Assembly (NCBI GenBank): GCA_029980465.1
Contig: JARYIJ010000001.1
Location: 124,001 to 188,000 of the forward strand
Direction: 5' to 3'
Length of the DNA stretch: 64,000 nucleotides
Source of the DNA: Pseudolabrys sp.
GTDB lineage: Bacteria; Pseudomonadota; Alphaproteobacteria; Rhizobiales; Xanthobacteraceae
In this document: one piece after another, positions 27,949-37,207 of the stretch
Layout: each line of letters begins with the position of its first letter
Numbering within the stretch: the stretch's first letter is position 1
Translations under genes and position numbers: made by a program
Notes under the pieces: generated by a model
Told to the model about the DNA's origin: nothing
The model's database searches: none
Seen by the model: the letters and a program-made list of their open reading frames with translations, nothing else

Positions 27949-28452
27949 CTAGTGGTGATGGCGGTGGCGGCGATGATGCTTCGCCGGCACCCTGTCCAGC
28001 GTCAGCGCGCTCACGCCAACCGCGAGGTTGAGGCCGGTCTGCGCGTTGACCGACAACGGCTGCAGGCTGATCGACTCGTTGGAGCCGCCGACGAGAACGT
28101 TCGCACCGAGGCCGGCCGCCACGGTCGCCTCCGCGCTCGCACCGGCATACTTGCCGGCCAGCGCGCCGTGCTTGGGCTTCGCCGCGGCATAGACGCCCCA
28201 GATCAGCTTGCCGGGACCCGTGACGCCGACGTCGAGACCCACGATCGTCATGTGGCCGGCATAGCTTTCATGATAGCCGTAAGCTGACTTGAACCAGCAG
28301 GCGAGCGACTTCTGCGCGCCGATGATGTAGCCGACGCTCGGCGACACCTGGCACTCAAGAACGCCGGCCTTGACGCGCGCTTGCGCCGGTCCCGCTGCCA
28401 GAGTCACCGCGGCCAGCCCTGCCGCAGCCACAACGAACAATGCTTTCTTCAT
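27949..28452 (-). CDS. DUF992 domain-containing secreted protein
   Basis: 167 residues from ATG 28452 (MKKALFVVAAAGLAAVTLAA), with AAGGAG placed 6 bp upstream. The signal peptide ends at AQA. The mature part, VKAGVLECQVSPSVGYIIGA through CWFKSAYGYHESYAGHMTIVG, is the DUF992 pattern with two conserved Cys. The C-terminus is basic and histidine-rich (KHHRRHRHHH), possibly metal-binding. Its function is unknown; members are exported small beta-rich proteins of Rhizobiales. Confidence 0.85.
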   Translation of the reverse strand: MKKALFVVAAAGLAAVTLAAGPAQARVKAGVLECQVSPSVGYIIGAQKSLACWFKSAYGYHESYAGHMTIVGLDVGVTGPGKLIWGVYAAAKPKHGALAGKYAGASAEATVAAGLGANVLVGGSNESISLQPLSVNAQTGLNLAVGVSALTLDRVPAKHHRRHRHHH

Positions 28453-28538
28453 TTCCATCTCCTTCATGAACAGCGAAGCCCTTGCGCCGCTGGATTGACC
28501 GATAACGGGGTCTGCTTCGGACATATTGACCTGAAAAC

Positions 28539-29099
28539 CTACATTTTCGAAAGCTTGACGAAATCGACAGCCTGCGCGTAAGCCATCTTGGATTCCGCAG
28601 CCGCCGAGCCTGTCACTGTGACCAGGTATTTGTTGGCGACAACGACATTGACGTCGCCTTCCCGCGTCTGGATGCCCCGCTGATCGCCGACCTTGACGAT
28701 CTTGCCCATCGCTCCGGCGATCGCCGGATTGATGAGGAATTGGGCAAATTGCATCACCATCGCGGAATCGCCGGTAATGCGAACCTCCACGTCCTTGCCG
28801 TCCTTTGTGTAGCGGCGGCTGGCTGACGAAGCTCCGAACATTGCCGCGCCGACCGCCGCCGTCTCCGGCTTCTCGCCACTCCAGCCGGACAGAGGCTGCG
28901 GCAGCAACGCGGCAAAACCTTCGGCGTTCTTTTGCCCGATGAGCTGCGAGGCCATGTCGAGCGATTGCTTGGCGCCGGCAAGATCGCCCGACTGATAAGC
29001 CTTGCGGGCCTGATCGATGGCATCGGTGATGTCGTCCGCCAGAACGGGCGCCGCCATCGCCAACAGCGCGCCAACGCCCAGAATACCGAACAGCCGCAT
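28539..29099 (-). CDS. Secreted protein of unknown function
   Basis: 186 residues from ATG 29099 (MRLFGILGVGALLAMAAPVLA), with a signal peptide ending VLAD. A helical segment (ITDAIDQARKAYQSGDLAGA) resembles a single tetratricopeptide helix pair, followed by a domain ending VTVTGSAAAESKMAYAQAVD. It lies just downstream of the BtuB-like receptor on the same strand and may share its transcript. No specific function can be given. Confidence 0.7.
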   Translation of the reverse strand: MRLFGILGVGALLAMAAPVLADDITDAIDQARKAYQSGDLAGAKQSLDMASQLIGQKNAEGFAALLPQPLSGWSGEKPETAAVGAAMFGASSASRRYTKDGKDVEVRITGDSAMVMQFAQFLINPAIAGAMGKIVKVGDQRGIQTREGDVNVVVANKYLVTVTGSAAAESKMAYAQAVDFVKLSKM

Positions 29100-29188
29100 G
29101 ACTCTCCTCCGCTGAATCGAGCAGCGGGAATTTATCAAAGTTAAAGGGGCGCGTATCGGCAGCCTGTTTAAAACACAGGGCAACGGGC

Positions 29189-31081
29189 TCAATTTGTCGT
29201 CATCTTGAGCCCTGCATAAACGGCGAACCCCGGCTGAAGCCAGCCGGACGGATCCTCGTAGACCGTGTTGAACAGGTTATCCACCCGGGCAAACGCTGTA
29301 ACGGTATCGTTGATGACGTACTCGGCGGCGAGATTGGCGATCACGACATTGCCGTTGTACTCATACACAAACGTTGACCGGTTGATGTCCCGCCATGTGC
29401 CGAGATAGGCGACGCTCGGCGTAATCGTGAGCCGGTCCATCGGCTTCCAGACCAGGCTGGCCGAGACCTTGTCCCGCGGCCTGCGCAGCAGCTCGTCGCC
29501 GGTCACCGCGTCGATGGCCGTGGTCCGGGTGTAATCGATGCGCCCGCTCAGATTGCCAGCAAGCTCTGCCGAGACGAATGCCTCGTAACCGTAGGTCTTG
29601 GCTTCGCCCACGTTGTCGTAGGTGTTCACGGGCACAAACACCGCTGTGATCAGATCGGTGATGTCGTTGTGGAAATACGTCACGCCGAACCGCACGCGGC
29701 CGTTCCATAGCGGCTGCTCAAACCCGAAATCGTAACCGCGGCTGCTCTCCGGCTTGAGGTTGGGATTGCCGACATAGCCGAACGCGCCGACGCCATAGAG
29801 CTCGTATAGCGTCGGCGCCTTGAATCCGGTGCCGTAGGTCGCCTTGAGCCTGGTCTCGGTCACGGGGACGATGAAGGCCGGCGCGATCCGGTACGTCGTG
29901 TGATCGCCGAAGGCATCGTCCTTGTCGTGACGAATGTTGGCGGTGAAGAAAAACCGGTTCTTGAAATTGGCTTGCCATTCCAAGAAGCCGCCGGTGTCGC
30001 CCGTCTTCAGGGACGAGATCATGGGCACCGAAGCCCGGTCGTCCTGACGGTTGAGGCCGGCCACGACGGCTTGCCCCGGCATGACGGTGAAGACGCCGCG
30101 CCAGTTGTATTCGGTGCGCGAGCCCCAGTATTTGTCGGCGGGCAATCCCGGATCGACGTTGTTGCGGTTGTAGTCCGTGTAATTGACGCCGAACGTGTTG
30201 ACGAAGCGTCCATCCAGCAACGTGGCGATCGCCTCCGCGCGGCCGTAATAGGCCTTGTTCGTGTACGTCGACTGACTTGGATAGGTCACGCCCGGAAAGG
30301 TCGTCGGGTCGTCGTTCGAATAGCGCAGCTTGCCGTCGATGTAGCGGTTGATGAGATTGATCCGGAAATTCTCGCTCAGAGCGGCGCCGACCTTCGCTGA
30401 CAGCGTCGTGTTGTCGTAATCGTTACCGATGGCGCTGCTGCCCGCCGGCACTTCGTAGGCGGGCGTCACCGGCGTATCGCCGGCGTGAAAATGCGTCACG
30501 TTGAACGCGTAATCGAACCGGTCGGTCGAGCCGCTCAGCCTGACGCCCTGGTTGAACGTGTCGAACGAGCCGCCTTCGACATACCCGCCGACCTTTGCCG
30601 GACCCGAGCCCGGCTTGGTCGTGATGGAGATGACGCCGCCGATCGCATCGGAGCCGTAAAGCCCGCTTTGCGGTCCGCGCAGGACTTCGATCTGCTGAAT
30701 ATCCGACGCCAGAAAGTGCCCGAAATCGATCGCTCCGCTCGGCGTGCTGGTATCGGTGACGTCGATTCCATCGATCAGAACCTTGACGTGGTTGGAATTG
30801 GTGCCGCGAATGAACACCGATGTTTGACTGCCCGGCGAGCCGTTCTGCACGACCTGAACGCCCGGCACGGACATCAAAACGTCCGTGACCGTGCGACTCT
30901 GCATGCGCGCGATATCGTCCGCGGTGATCACGGTCACCGAACTCGCGACGTCATTCGCCGGCGTTGGCACGGCCGTCGGGCTGACCACGGTGATTTCCGG
31001 CAAATTCACGGACGTTTGCGCGTGAGCGGCAACCGCTCCGGCAAGCAAAAACACAGACCACAACAATCCCCTGGCCAGCAT
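29189..31081 (-). CDS. btuB: TonB-dependent vitamin B12 (cobalamin) outer-membrane receptor
   Basis: 630 residues: signal peptide to about AHAQ (22), a TonB-box-like LPEITVVS, a plug domain (DVLMSVPGVQVVQ, VFIRGTNSNHVKVLIDGIDV, VLRGPQSGLYGSDAIGGVI) and a C-terminal 22-strand barrel with TGFKAPTLYELYG and NLKPESSRGYDFG. The last residue is Asn after a Thr-Thr pair rather than the usual terminal Phe. A cobalamin riboswitch lies directly upstream, which strongly supports corrinoid as the substrate. No btuCDF or cob genes are nearby. Confidence 0.92.
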   Translation of the reverse strand: MLARGLLWSVFLLAGAVAAHAQTSVNLPEITVVSPTAVPTPANDVASSVTVITADDIARMQSRTVTDVLMSVPGVQVVQNGSPGSQTSVFIRGTNSNHVKVLIDGIDVTDTSTPSGAIDFGHFLASDIQQIEVLRGPQSGLYGSDAIGGVISITTKPGSGPAKVGGYVEGGSFDTFNQGVRLSGSTDRFDYAFNVTHFHAGDTPVTPAYEVPAGSSAIGNDYDNTTLSAKVGAALSENFRINLINRYIDGKLRYSNDDPTTFPGVTYPSQSTYTNKAYYGRAEAIATLLDGRFVNTFGVNYTDYNRNNVDPGLPADKYWGSRTEYNWRGVFTVMPGQAVVAGLNRQDDRASVPMISSLKTGDTGGFLEWQANFKNRFFFTANIRHDKDDAFGDHTTYRIAPAFIVPVTETRLKATYGTGFKAPTLYELYGVGAFGYVGNPNLKPESSRGYDFGFEQPLWNGRVRFGVTYFHNDITDLITAVFVPVNTYDNVGEAKTYGYEAFVSAELAGNLSGRIDYTRTTAIDAVTGDELLRRPRDKVSASLVWKPMDRLTITPSVAYLGTWRDINRSTFVYEYNGNVVIANLAAEYVINDTVTAFARVDNLFNTVYEDPSGWLQPGFAVYAGLKMTTN

Positions 31082-31299
31082 CAGCCAACGCTCCTTCGTT
31101 TGCGCGACGCCTGTTGCGCGCGCATGGGTGAGACCAAGCCCGATGCGAAGGAGCGCACGTGCAAGGGCGCGCTGGCGCCGTTACCGCGTTTCGCTCGAAG
31201 ACGTGGGAAGAGGACCTCTCACGGCCTTCGCACCGGCATTGCCGTCACCGCTGCGAAAGACCGCTCCGTATGGACGCCCCGTCCACCGGTTGGGTGACT

Positions 31300-31471
31300 G
31301 CGCTGGCAGGTCTCCTGGCTCGCGGGTCTGTGCTGCTCGTCCGGCCTTCCCAGTTTCCCAGTGGCCGATATGGACGAGCGGCTCGCCGCTCACAGTTGCG
31401 GGGGCAGCCACGGATGACCGTGAGGATTCCGTGTTCCCTCTTTCGTCCCCGGTGCCCCGGGGAACCAGCAC
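31300..31471 (-). promoter_or_regulatory. Cobalamin riboswitch
   Basis: Read on the minus strand, the leader contains in order the hallmark segments GGGAACACGG, GGCTGCCCCCGCAACTGTGA, GCCACTGGGAA, GGGAAGGC and GAGCCAGGAGACCTGCC, the typical adenosylcobalamin aptamer with its B12 box. It lies about 220 nt upstream of the btuB-like start; that interval would be the expression platform. High cobalamin should reduce receptor synthesis. Confidence 0.95.
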
Positions 31472-31587
31472 GAAAAAATAGTTCCTCAGGACCCGTGATG
31501 GAGTCAAGCGCGGGTTTTTGAAGCGCGCTCGGACTTATCGGCCCGGCGCATTGTTAGTCCGGATGTCATCACGGGGAGCGCCGCGCC

Positions 31588-31836
31588 ATGCGAATCCGCA
31601 TCATCCGAATCGCAGCCGCCGTCATTGCCATGCAGTTTGCAGGTGCGCTGGTTGCCACCACGCCGAGCCTTGCCGCCGGCTCGGACGCGCAGCAGATCAC
31701 GACGGCAACGAAGAAAAAGCAGAAGAAAGCATCAAGCACGAAGAGCAAGGCCCCACGCGCAACGACGAACGGCTCGCTGGGGTCGGGCGACATGCCCGGC
31801 TACCGCAACGACTACAAGTCCGGTGAAGGGTACTGA
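31588..31836 (+). CDS. Small secreted basic protein of unknown function
   Basis: 82 residues: signal peptide (MRIRIIRIAAAVIAMQFAGA, cleaved near SLAAG) and a mature part of about 53 residues rich in Lys, Ser and Thr (KKKQKKASSTKSKA), ending GYRNDYKSGEGY. It is transcribed toward the TPR protein 45 bp downstream, and the two share the Lys-rich post-signal segment. The gene call rests on the signal peptide and spacing only. Confidence 0.55.
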   Translation: MRIRIIRIAAAVIAMQFAGALVATTPSLAAGSDAQQITTATKKKQKKASSTKSKAPRATTNGSLGSGDMPGYRNDYKSGEGY

Positions 31837-31880
31837 GTTCTGGGCCGCCATTGTCACAGCAAGCACGCCGGGAGATTTCG

Positions 31881-32471
31881 ATGAACACGTCACGCGTCCT
31901 GCGCCATGTCCTGGCCGTCTTCGCCGCGGCCGTCATCGCGACGGCGTTCACGCTGGAACCCGCTTCCGCAATCGGCACCGACACGCCACCGCCGCCGAAA
32001 AGCAACAGCGGCAAGACGATCGACAAGAAAACCGGCAAGCAGAAGACCGAGAAAAAGAAGAAGCACGACAAAAGCGGCGCGCTCGACCCGCAGGACAAGA
32101 TATCCGACGCGAAATTCCTGGCCGGCTATCGCGCCGCGCGGGCCCTGATCCTCGACGGCAACTATGAAGACGGCATCGCCGCCATGCACGCGCTCGGTCA
32201 CGACGACCATCCCGACGTCGCCAATTATATCGGCTACGCCTATCGCCGGCTCGGCGATTTCCAGCAGTCGAAGGCCTGGTACGAAAAGGCGCTTGCCGCC
32301 GACCCCAACCACGTGCGCACTTGGTCGTACTACGGCATGTGGCAGATGGAGCAAGGGCACCGCGACAAGGCGGTCGAGGACCTCAAGAAGGTGCGCCTGC
32401 TCTGCGGCAATACGACGTGCAAGGCCTATGTCGAGCTCAAGGCCGTTATCGACGGCGTCGCGAGCTACTGA
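31881..32471 (+). CDS. Secreted TPR-repeat protein
   Basis: 196 residues from ATG 31881 (MNTSRVLRHVLAVFAAAV), with GGGAG upstream. Signal peptide to about ASAIG (29), then a Lys-rich linker (KKTGKQKTEKKKKHDK) and two to three tetratricopeptide-type helical repeats (PDVANYIGYAYRRLGDFQQS, AWYEKALAADPNHVRTWSYY). The C-terminal CGNTTC could form a disulfide. It is probably a periplasmic scaffold protein. It ends 7 bp inside the convergent cutA 3' end. Confidence 0.75.
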   Translation: MNTSRVLRHVLAVFAAAVIATAFTLEPASAIGTDTPPPPKSNSGKTIDKKTGKQKTEKKKKHDKSGALDPQDKISDAKFLAGYRAARALILDGNYEDGIAAMHALGHDDHPDVANYIGYAYRRLGDFQQSKAWYEKALAADPNHVRTWSYYGMWQMEQGHRDKAVEDLKKVRLLCGNTTCKAYVELKAVIDGVASY

Positions 32472-32785
32472 ACGGTTTCCTCGACAATCCAGCGGTGATA
32501 GCCGGGATCGGTGTCCTCGACCGGCAGCACCATGACGGCCGGCACCTCGTAGCTGTGCAGGGCTTTCACCGCTTCGGCGACTTGCCGGGCCAGCGAGGCG
32601 CGTGTCTTGATCATCATCACCGCCTCTTCGGCCCGCTCGATTTTTCCCCGCCACCAGTAGTGCGAAATCATGCCGGGCAGAATGTTAACGCAAGCGGCAA
32701 GCCGCCGTTCGACGATAGCTTTGCCTGCCGTCTCCGCCTCGACAATCGAGGGCCAAGTCGTATAGAGCAGCACCGCGCGTTCCAT
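32465..32785 (-). CDS. cutA: Divalent-cation tolerance protein CutA
   Basis: A 106-residue CutA1 trimer protein: [32 protein letters not shown] (a conserved cysteine before VN) and [20 protein letters not shown] through [11 protein letters not shown]. The family binds copper and other divalent cations, with an uncertain physiological role. Its start codon overlaps that of nadK on the opposite strand within a shared CATG. Confidence 0.93.
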   Translation of the reverse strand: MERAVLLYTTWPSIVEAETAGKAIVERRLAACVNILPGMISHYWWRGKIERAEEAVMMIKTRASLARQVAEAVKALHSYEVPAVMVLPVEDTDPGYHRWIVEETVQ

Positions 32786-33590
32786 GAAAGCGTCCTTCGG
32801 TCAGCCGATGAACCGTACCGGCCAGCAATTCAAGCAGATCGCGTTCGTCGCAGCGGCGACGCCGGAGGCGCGCGAGGCCTGTGTCCGGCTCGAAAGCCGC
32901 TACGGCAACTGCGATCCTTCCGCCGCCGACGTCATCGTCGCGCTTGGCGGCGACGGCCTCATGCTGCAGACGCTGCACAAGTTCATGACGTCCGGCAAGC
33001 CGATCTACGGCATGCACCGCGGCACGGTCGGCTTCCTCATGAACGACTATTCGGATGAAAGTCTGAGAGAGCGGTTGAGCGCCGCCCATACGACGGTGAT
33101 CCACCCGCTGCTGATGCGCGCCCGCGACAGCCACGGCCGCAGTCACGACCATCACGCCATCAACGAAGTCTCGCTGTTTCGGCAGAGCGCGCAGGCCGCG
33201 CATTTGCGCATCCTCATCGACGGCGAGGAGCGGCTTGCGGAGTTGATCGCCGACGGCGTGCTGATCGCCACGCCGGCCGGCTCGACCGCCTATAACCTTT
33301 CCGTGCAGGGACCGATCATCCCGATCAACGCGCCGCTTCTCGCCCTCACCCCGATCAGCCCGTTCCGGCCGCGCCGCTGGCGCGGCGCGCTGCTGCCCGA
33401 CAAGGCCAAGGTCACGATCGACGTGCAGGACGCGGGCAAGCGGCCGGTGGCTGCCGTCGCCGATCACGACGAGGTGCGCTCGGTGACCTCGGTCGACGTC
33501 TGCATGGACCACGATATTGCGATCAACATGCTGTTCGACCCCGGCCACAACCTCGACGACCGCATTCTGCGCGAGCAGTTCGGGGTTTAG
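32784..33590 (+). CDS. nadK: NAD kinase
   Basis: A 268-residue ATP-NAD kinase that makes NADP. Visible are GGDG (55-58), the NE-S motif in [27 protein letters not shown] and the C-terminal beta-sandwich ending [14 protein letters not shown]. The ATG at 32784 overlaps the cutA start; an in-frame ATG at 32808 ([14 protein letters not shown]) would avoid this and also fits the family N-terminus. Neither has a strong Shine-Dalgarno. Confidence 0.93.
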   Translation: MKASFGQPMNRTGQQFKQIAFVAAATPEAREACVRLESRYGNCDPSAADVIVALGGDGLMLQTLHKFMTSGKPIYGMHRGTVGFLMNDYSDESLRERLSAAHTTVIHPLLMRARDSHGRSHDHHAINEVSLFRQSAQAAHLRILIDGEERLAELIADGVLIATPAGSTAYNLSVQGPIIPINAPLLALTPISPFRPRRWRGALLPDKAKVTIDVQDAGKRPVAAVADHDEVRSVTSVDVCMDHDIAINMLFDPGHNLDDRILREQFGV

Positions 33591-33694
33591 CCCGCCCGGG
33601 ACGCCGCGTTTGCGGCCGGCCCAGCTATCCTAAACCATTCCTTAACGCCGGACCTCTAAGTTCCCGCTGCGGCATAAGGGGCGGCGCCACCCCG

Positions 33695-34258
33695 ATGCTC
33701 GAGGTGCTCATGGTCCGCATCGAATTTTCAAAACTTCGTTTTTTGGTCATCGACGATAACGCGCATATGCGCCGGATCCTGCGCACATTGCTGCACGGCT
33801 TCGGCGCCCGCGAGGCCTACGAAGCGGAAGATGGCGCGTCCGGACTGGAAGCGTTCAGCCACTACCTGCCGGATATCGTGATCACGGATTGGGCCATGCC
33901 GATCTTCGACGGCATCGAGCTCACGCAGATGATCCGGCAGCCGGGCGCCAACGTGAACCCTTACGTCCCGATCATCATGCTGTCGGGCCACTCGGAGAAG
34001 AAGCGCGTCACCGCGGCACGTGACGCCGGCGTCACCGAATTCCTGGCGAAGCCGATTTCGGCCAAGGGCCTTTACGAACGCATCGTCAATGTGGTGGCAA
34101 GCCCCCGGCCCTTCATCAAGACCAAGACTTATTTCGGCCCGGACCGCCGCCGCAGCGTCAATCCCAATTATGTCGGGCCTGAGCGGCGCAAGGGCGGCAA
34201 GGCGGACATCATTCGTCAGGTCGCCCTGCTCGACAAGGTGCGCGCACCGGGCGGATAG
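33695..34258 (+). CDS. Response regulator (receiver domain) with basic C-terminal extension
   Basis: 187 residues. The CheY-like receiver has acidic residues D20-D21, phospho-acceptor D65 in VITDWAMP, S97 in MLSGHS and K119 in FLAKPIS. After about residue 135 there is no recognised output domain, only two GPxRRR/GPERRKGGK segments. A second Met at codon 6 is an alternative start. It is followed 14 bp later by an Hpt-type protein, so the two probably exchange phosphate. No histidine kinase is adjacent. Confidence 0.85.
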   Translation: MLEVLMVRIEFSKLRFLVIDDNAHMRRILRTLLHGFGAREAYEAEDGASGLEAFSHYLPDIVITDWAMPIFDGIELTQMIRQPGANVNPYVPIIMLSGHSEKKRVTAARDAGVTEFLAKPISAKGLYERIVNVVASPRPFIKTKTYFGPDRRRSVNPNYVGPERRKGGKADIIRQVALLDKVRAPGG

Positions 34259-34272
34259 GAGACGGACAGGAA

Positions 34273-34857
34273 ATGGCGTCGAAGGAAGACAGCGCGGCCA
34301 TTACGACCTATGCCGATTACGAGGTCATCGCGCCGCAAAACAAACTCCGTAATGCGATCTCGGACGAGCCTGCGGCGCCGGGCGACGATCCGGTCGCGCG
34401 TGCCGAACAGGCTCTCGATCAGCTTTCATTCGAATTCTCGTCATGGATGGACGAGGAATGCGACCGGCTCGGAAGGGCGCGCGACGCAATCAAGACTGAT
34501 GGGTTTTCGCCCAAGCGCCGGGAAGAGTTGTTTCACGCGGCTCACGACATCAAGGGCGAAGCCGCGACATTCGGTTTTCCGGCCTGTGCGCCGGTCGCCG
34601 ACAGTCTGTGCCGCCTGGTTGAATTCGCCCCCGATGCAAAACGGATTCCGATGCAGCTCGTCGATCAGCATGTCGACGCCGTCCGCGCCATCATTCGCGA
34701 ATATGCGCGTTCCGACGCCGTCGAGCTTGCCGGCAGGCTGACGGAGCGGCTGCGCGAAGTGACCGACGATTTCCTCGTCCAGGAAAATCGCGACCGCCCG
34801 GAGGTGATCGCCCTCATCGGCGGCCCGAGCATCGTTCCCGGCCAGAACCCACGCTGA
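34273..34857 (+). CDS. Histidine phosphotransfer (Hpt) domain protein
   Basis: 194 residues. The Hpt signature HAAHDIKGEAATFGF puts the phospho-accepting His at position 91 within H-x-x-K-G, inside a predicted four-helix bundle (about residues 45-165). A ~40-residue polar N-terminus precedes it. It lies 14 bp after the response regulator and is clearly in the same operon, which suggests a phosphorelay fed by a kinase elsewhere. Confidence 0.85.
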   Translation: MASKEDSAAITTYADYEVIAPQNKLRNAISDEPAAPGDDPVARAEQALDQLSFEFSSWMDEECDRLGRARDAIKTDGFSPKRREELFHAAHDIKGEAATFGFPACAPVADSLCRLVEFAPDAKRIPMQLVDQHVDAVRAIIREYARSDAVELAGRLTERLREVTDDFLVQENRDRPEVIALIGGPSIVPGQNPR

Positions 34858-34879
34858 ACGGCGTCAAACGCCGGCCGGA

Positions 34880-36046
34880 TCAGGCCACAAGCCGCGGCTG
34901 TTCGAACGGCTCGGCGACGAGATCCTGACAGAACGTGCGCGCCTCTTCACGCGCGGCCTCGACCGAATAACGCTGCAGCAGCGCGATCAGCGGACTGACC
35001 GTCAGATGGCTATCTTCGGCGCAGCGATCGAGCACGTGCTCGACCATGCGGCGGTTCAGTTGCGACCCGTTGCAGCGCTCGGTCGCAAGAATGCCCTCGC
35101 GCAGCGCGATCACGGCCGCACGAAACGCCGGATAGGCCAGGTCCGGGAGCTGCGCCTTGCGGTACAGCGCATGGAAGCCGGCGATGGTCCGGTCGTGAAT
35201 AAGATTGACGACCGCGTCGATCGGCAGGCCGGAGAGATCAGCCAGCGCTTCCTCGAACAGAACGGTGTTTCCTGACAACAGCGCGCGCAGGATGAGCCCG
35301 GCCGTGAGCTGGCCGCTGCTGCGCAGGTAGGAAACGAGCGCGGGGACCTCATCGGCCGGCACGTCGGCCGCCAGGGTGACGGTAGCCTTCTCGCAGGCCT
35401 GCCGCGCCGTATCCTCGGCATGATCCTGTGGCAACCACTGACGCGCCGCGACGAAGCCGGCCAGGGTCTGCGACAGCTTCGCCAGCAGCGCCTGACGCGT
35501 CGCGGCGGGCAGATCGTCACGCGCAAGAAGATTTTCGCGGATAGCGGCGAGATGGCCGAACCGCTCGACGATGCGGTCGAGCGAGAAAGTCGCCAGCTCG
35601 GCGTCTGGATTTTCGAGCACTGCGAGACACGCCGCGGCGGCCCCAACTTCGGCGATCGCAGCCGATACCGAGCGGCCCAGCGGGAAGCGCGACGCGATGG
35701 CGATCTGCACCTCCGCATTGCCGGAAGCGACGAGATCGACGAGATCGGCGTCGCGCAGCAACGGCGAGCGCTCGAGTAGCGGACACGCGACGTCCGGCTG
35801 ATCGGCCGCGAGCGCGTGCACGATGACGGCGGGCGCGGCCTGACTCGAGGCGAAGACGGTCGACAAGGCGCGCCGCACCAGCGGCGACGGGTCGTCGAGC
35901 AACATGATCATCGCGCCTTCGGCGGCGGCGCGATCGTCGGCGGAGAGATCGGAGTGAAGATAGGCGCGGGCCAAAGCCGATGTGGCGTCGGCGCGCTCGC
36001 CGGACGGCGCGTTACGGATCCACTGCAGGAACTGACGAACAATCAT
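34880..36046 (-). CDS. DUF2336 domain-containing protein
   Basis: A 388-residue, almost entirely helical, Ala-rich soluble protein whose motifs match DUF2336: MLLDDPSPLVRRALSTVFA (HEAT-like helix pair), NAEVQIAIASRFPLG and FHALYRKAQLPDLAYPAFRA. The family is common in alphaproteobacteria, has no assigned function, and often lies near signalling genes. Here it converges on the response regulator/Hpt pair with only 22 bp between. Confidence 0.85.
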   Translation of the reverse strand: MIVRQFLQWIRNAPSGERADATSALARAYLHSDLSADDRAAAEGAMIMLLDDPSPLVRRALSTVFASSQAAPAVIVHALAADQPDVACPLLERSPLLRDADLVDLVASGNAEVQIAIASRFPLGRSVSAAIAEVGAAAACLAVLENPDAELATFSLDRIVERFGHLAAIRENLLARDDLPAATRQALLAKLSQTLAGFVAARQWLPQDHAEDTARQACEKATVTLAADVPADEVPALVSYLRSSGQLTAGLILRALLSGNTVLFEEALADLSGLPIDAVVNLIHDRTIAGFHALYRKAQLPDLAYPAFRAAVIALREGILATERCNGSQLNRRMVEHVLDRCAEDSHLTVSPLIALLQRYSVEAAREEARTFCQDLVAEPFEQPRLVA

Positions 36047-36176
36047 CGCTCGACCGACGCTACAACTGCCGCAACACGACGCGGCAACAGTCAGCCTAGT
36101 CGACGACGCTTAACAAACCCTTCACCATGCTTCTTGGCGATGGGTTAACGATAAAAATCGCGCAAAAATCCGACTT

Positions 36177-37070
36177 TCAGTCGGAGAACAGGCTGGTCGG
36201 CCGTGTCGCGGCCGCTTCACCCTCGCCGGGCCGCGTCCACAGGCTGCGGACCGTGACCCCCACGCCGCGAGACACCGGCTGGGTGTCGCTGAAGATCGAT
36301 TGGAAAGCCGGCGAGACCGGCGGGGGGGCGTAGGCCAGCGCGCTGGCCTGCGCATAGACGTTCGTGACGCCAGCGGTGTCCGGCGCCGCGACCGTGAGGC
36401 TTGGCGGCAGAGAGCCGCGCAGCGGCGCGCCGGCAAGCTCGGGACCGACGCTCGCCCGCGCCATGTCGTAGCGCTGGGTCAGCGTCCGGTAGACGTCGAT
36501 GGCGCTGCGCGCATTGCCGGCCTTGTCGTAGAAGATCGGCCGGTTCGCGGCCGCTGCCTGAGGGAATTGGTCGGCCGCCGGCGAATTGGGTTGCCGTGCC
36601 GCGGCGGAAATAAGCTTCACGGCGCCCTCCGCGCCGAGAAAATGCGCGATGTAGAGCTCGCCGCCGGTCGGCGCGCGGCCAAGGCCTTCGCGCAGCTGAT
36701 CGGCGTTGCCGCGCGCATAGACGCCCGCCATCACGGCGCTGATCGAGGGATCCGACCGCAAATCGAGAATCGCCTTGCGGGTCGCCGGGTCCGACACTTC
36801 AAAGCGCCCATCCGGCGCGCGCTCGATCGCGGCCGCATACTGACCGAGGCCGACGGCCGATCCGACCGCCTTCATGGTGCCGAGCCAGGTCTGATCGATG
36901 AACTGATAAAGCCCCTGCGCCGACGACGTCACCGCTTTCGCAGCGGAGTTGAAGTTCGATTCGATCTGCGCGGTCGTGAGCAGATAATCGAAGCTCGTGC
37001 CGGTCGACGCAGCCGCCTGCCGGATCGCGCCGGCGACTTGCGGAGAGGCGTTGCGGGATTCGACCAGCAT
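36177..37070 (-). CDS. Lytic transglycosylase (SLT-like) domain protein
   Basis: 297 residues. The N-terminal domain has FDYLLTTAQIESNFNSAAKA, with the probable catalytic Glu37, followed by SSAQGLYQFIDQTWLGTMK, a goose-lysozyme/SLT-like fold. The C-terminal half is Pro/Ala-rich and low complexity. No signal peptide is visible at this start, which is unusual for a peptidoglycan enzyme; export might use another route or a different start. Confidence 0.8.
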   Translation of the reverse strand: MLVESRNASPQVAGAIRQAAASTGTSFDYLLTTAQIESNFNSAAKAVTSSAQGLYQFIDQTWLGTMKAVGSAVGLGQYAAAIERAPDGRFEVSDPATRKAILDLRSDPSISAVMAGVYARGNADQLREGLGRAPTGGELYIAHFLGAEGAVKLISAAARQPNSPAADQFPQAAAANRPIFYDKAGNARSAIDVYRTLTQRYDMARASVGPELAGAPLRGSLPPSLTVAAPDTAGVTNVYAQASALAYAPPPVSPAFQSIFSDTQPVSRGVGVTVRSLWTRPGEGEAAATRPTSLFSD

Positions 37071-37207
37071 GGCTGTGCCGGATCATCCTTGTGTTACTGT
37101 TGGCAAAACCACGCGCGGCACGACCTGTGGCGAGGCCTTCCGAGCATGGGTAATTATGGTAAACGAAAGGTTAACGCGGGAACCCGCGTCCTACGCAGGA
37201 GACGACG

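Noticed and set aside
29900..30400. 166-codon plus-strand frame within the btuB-like gene
   Set aside because: Antisense to a well-supported TonB receptor and lacking any domain.
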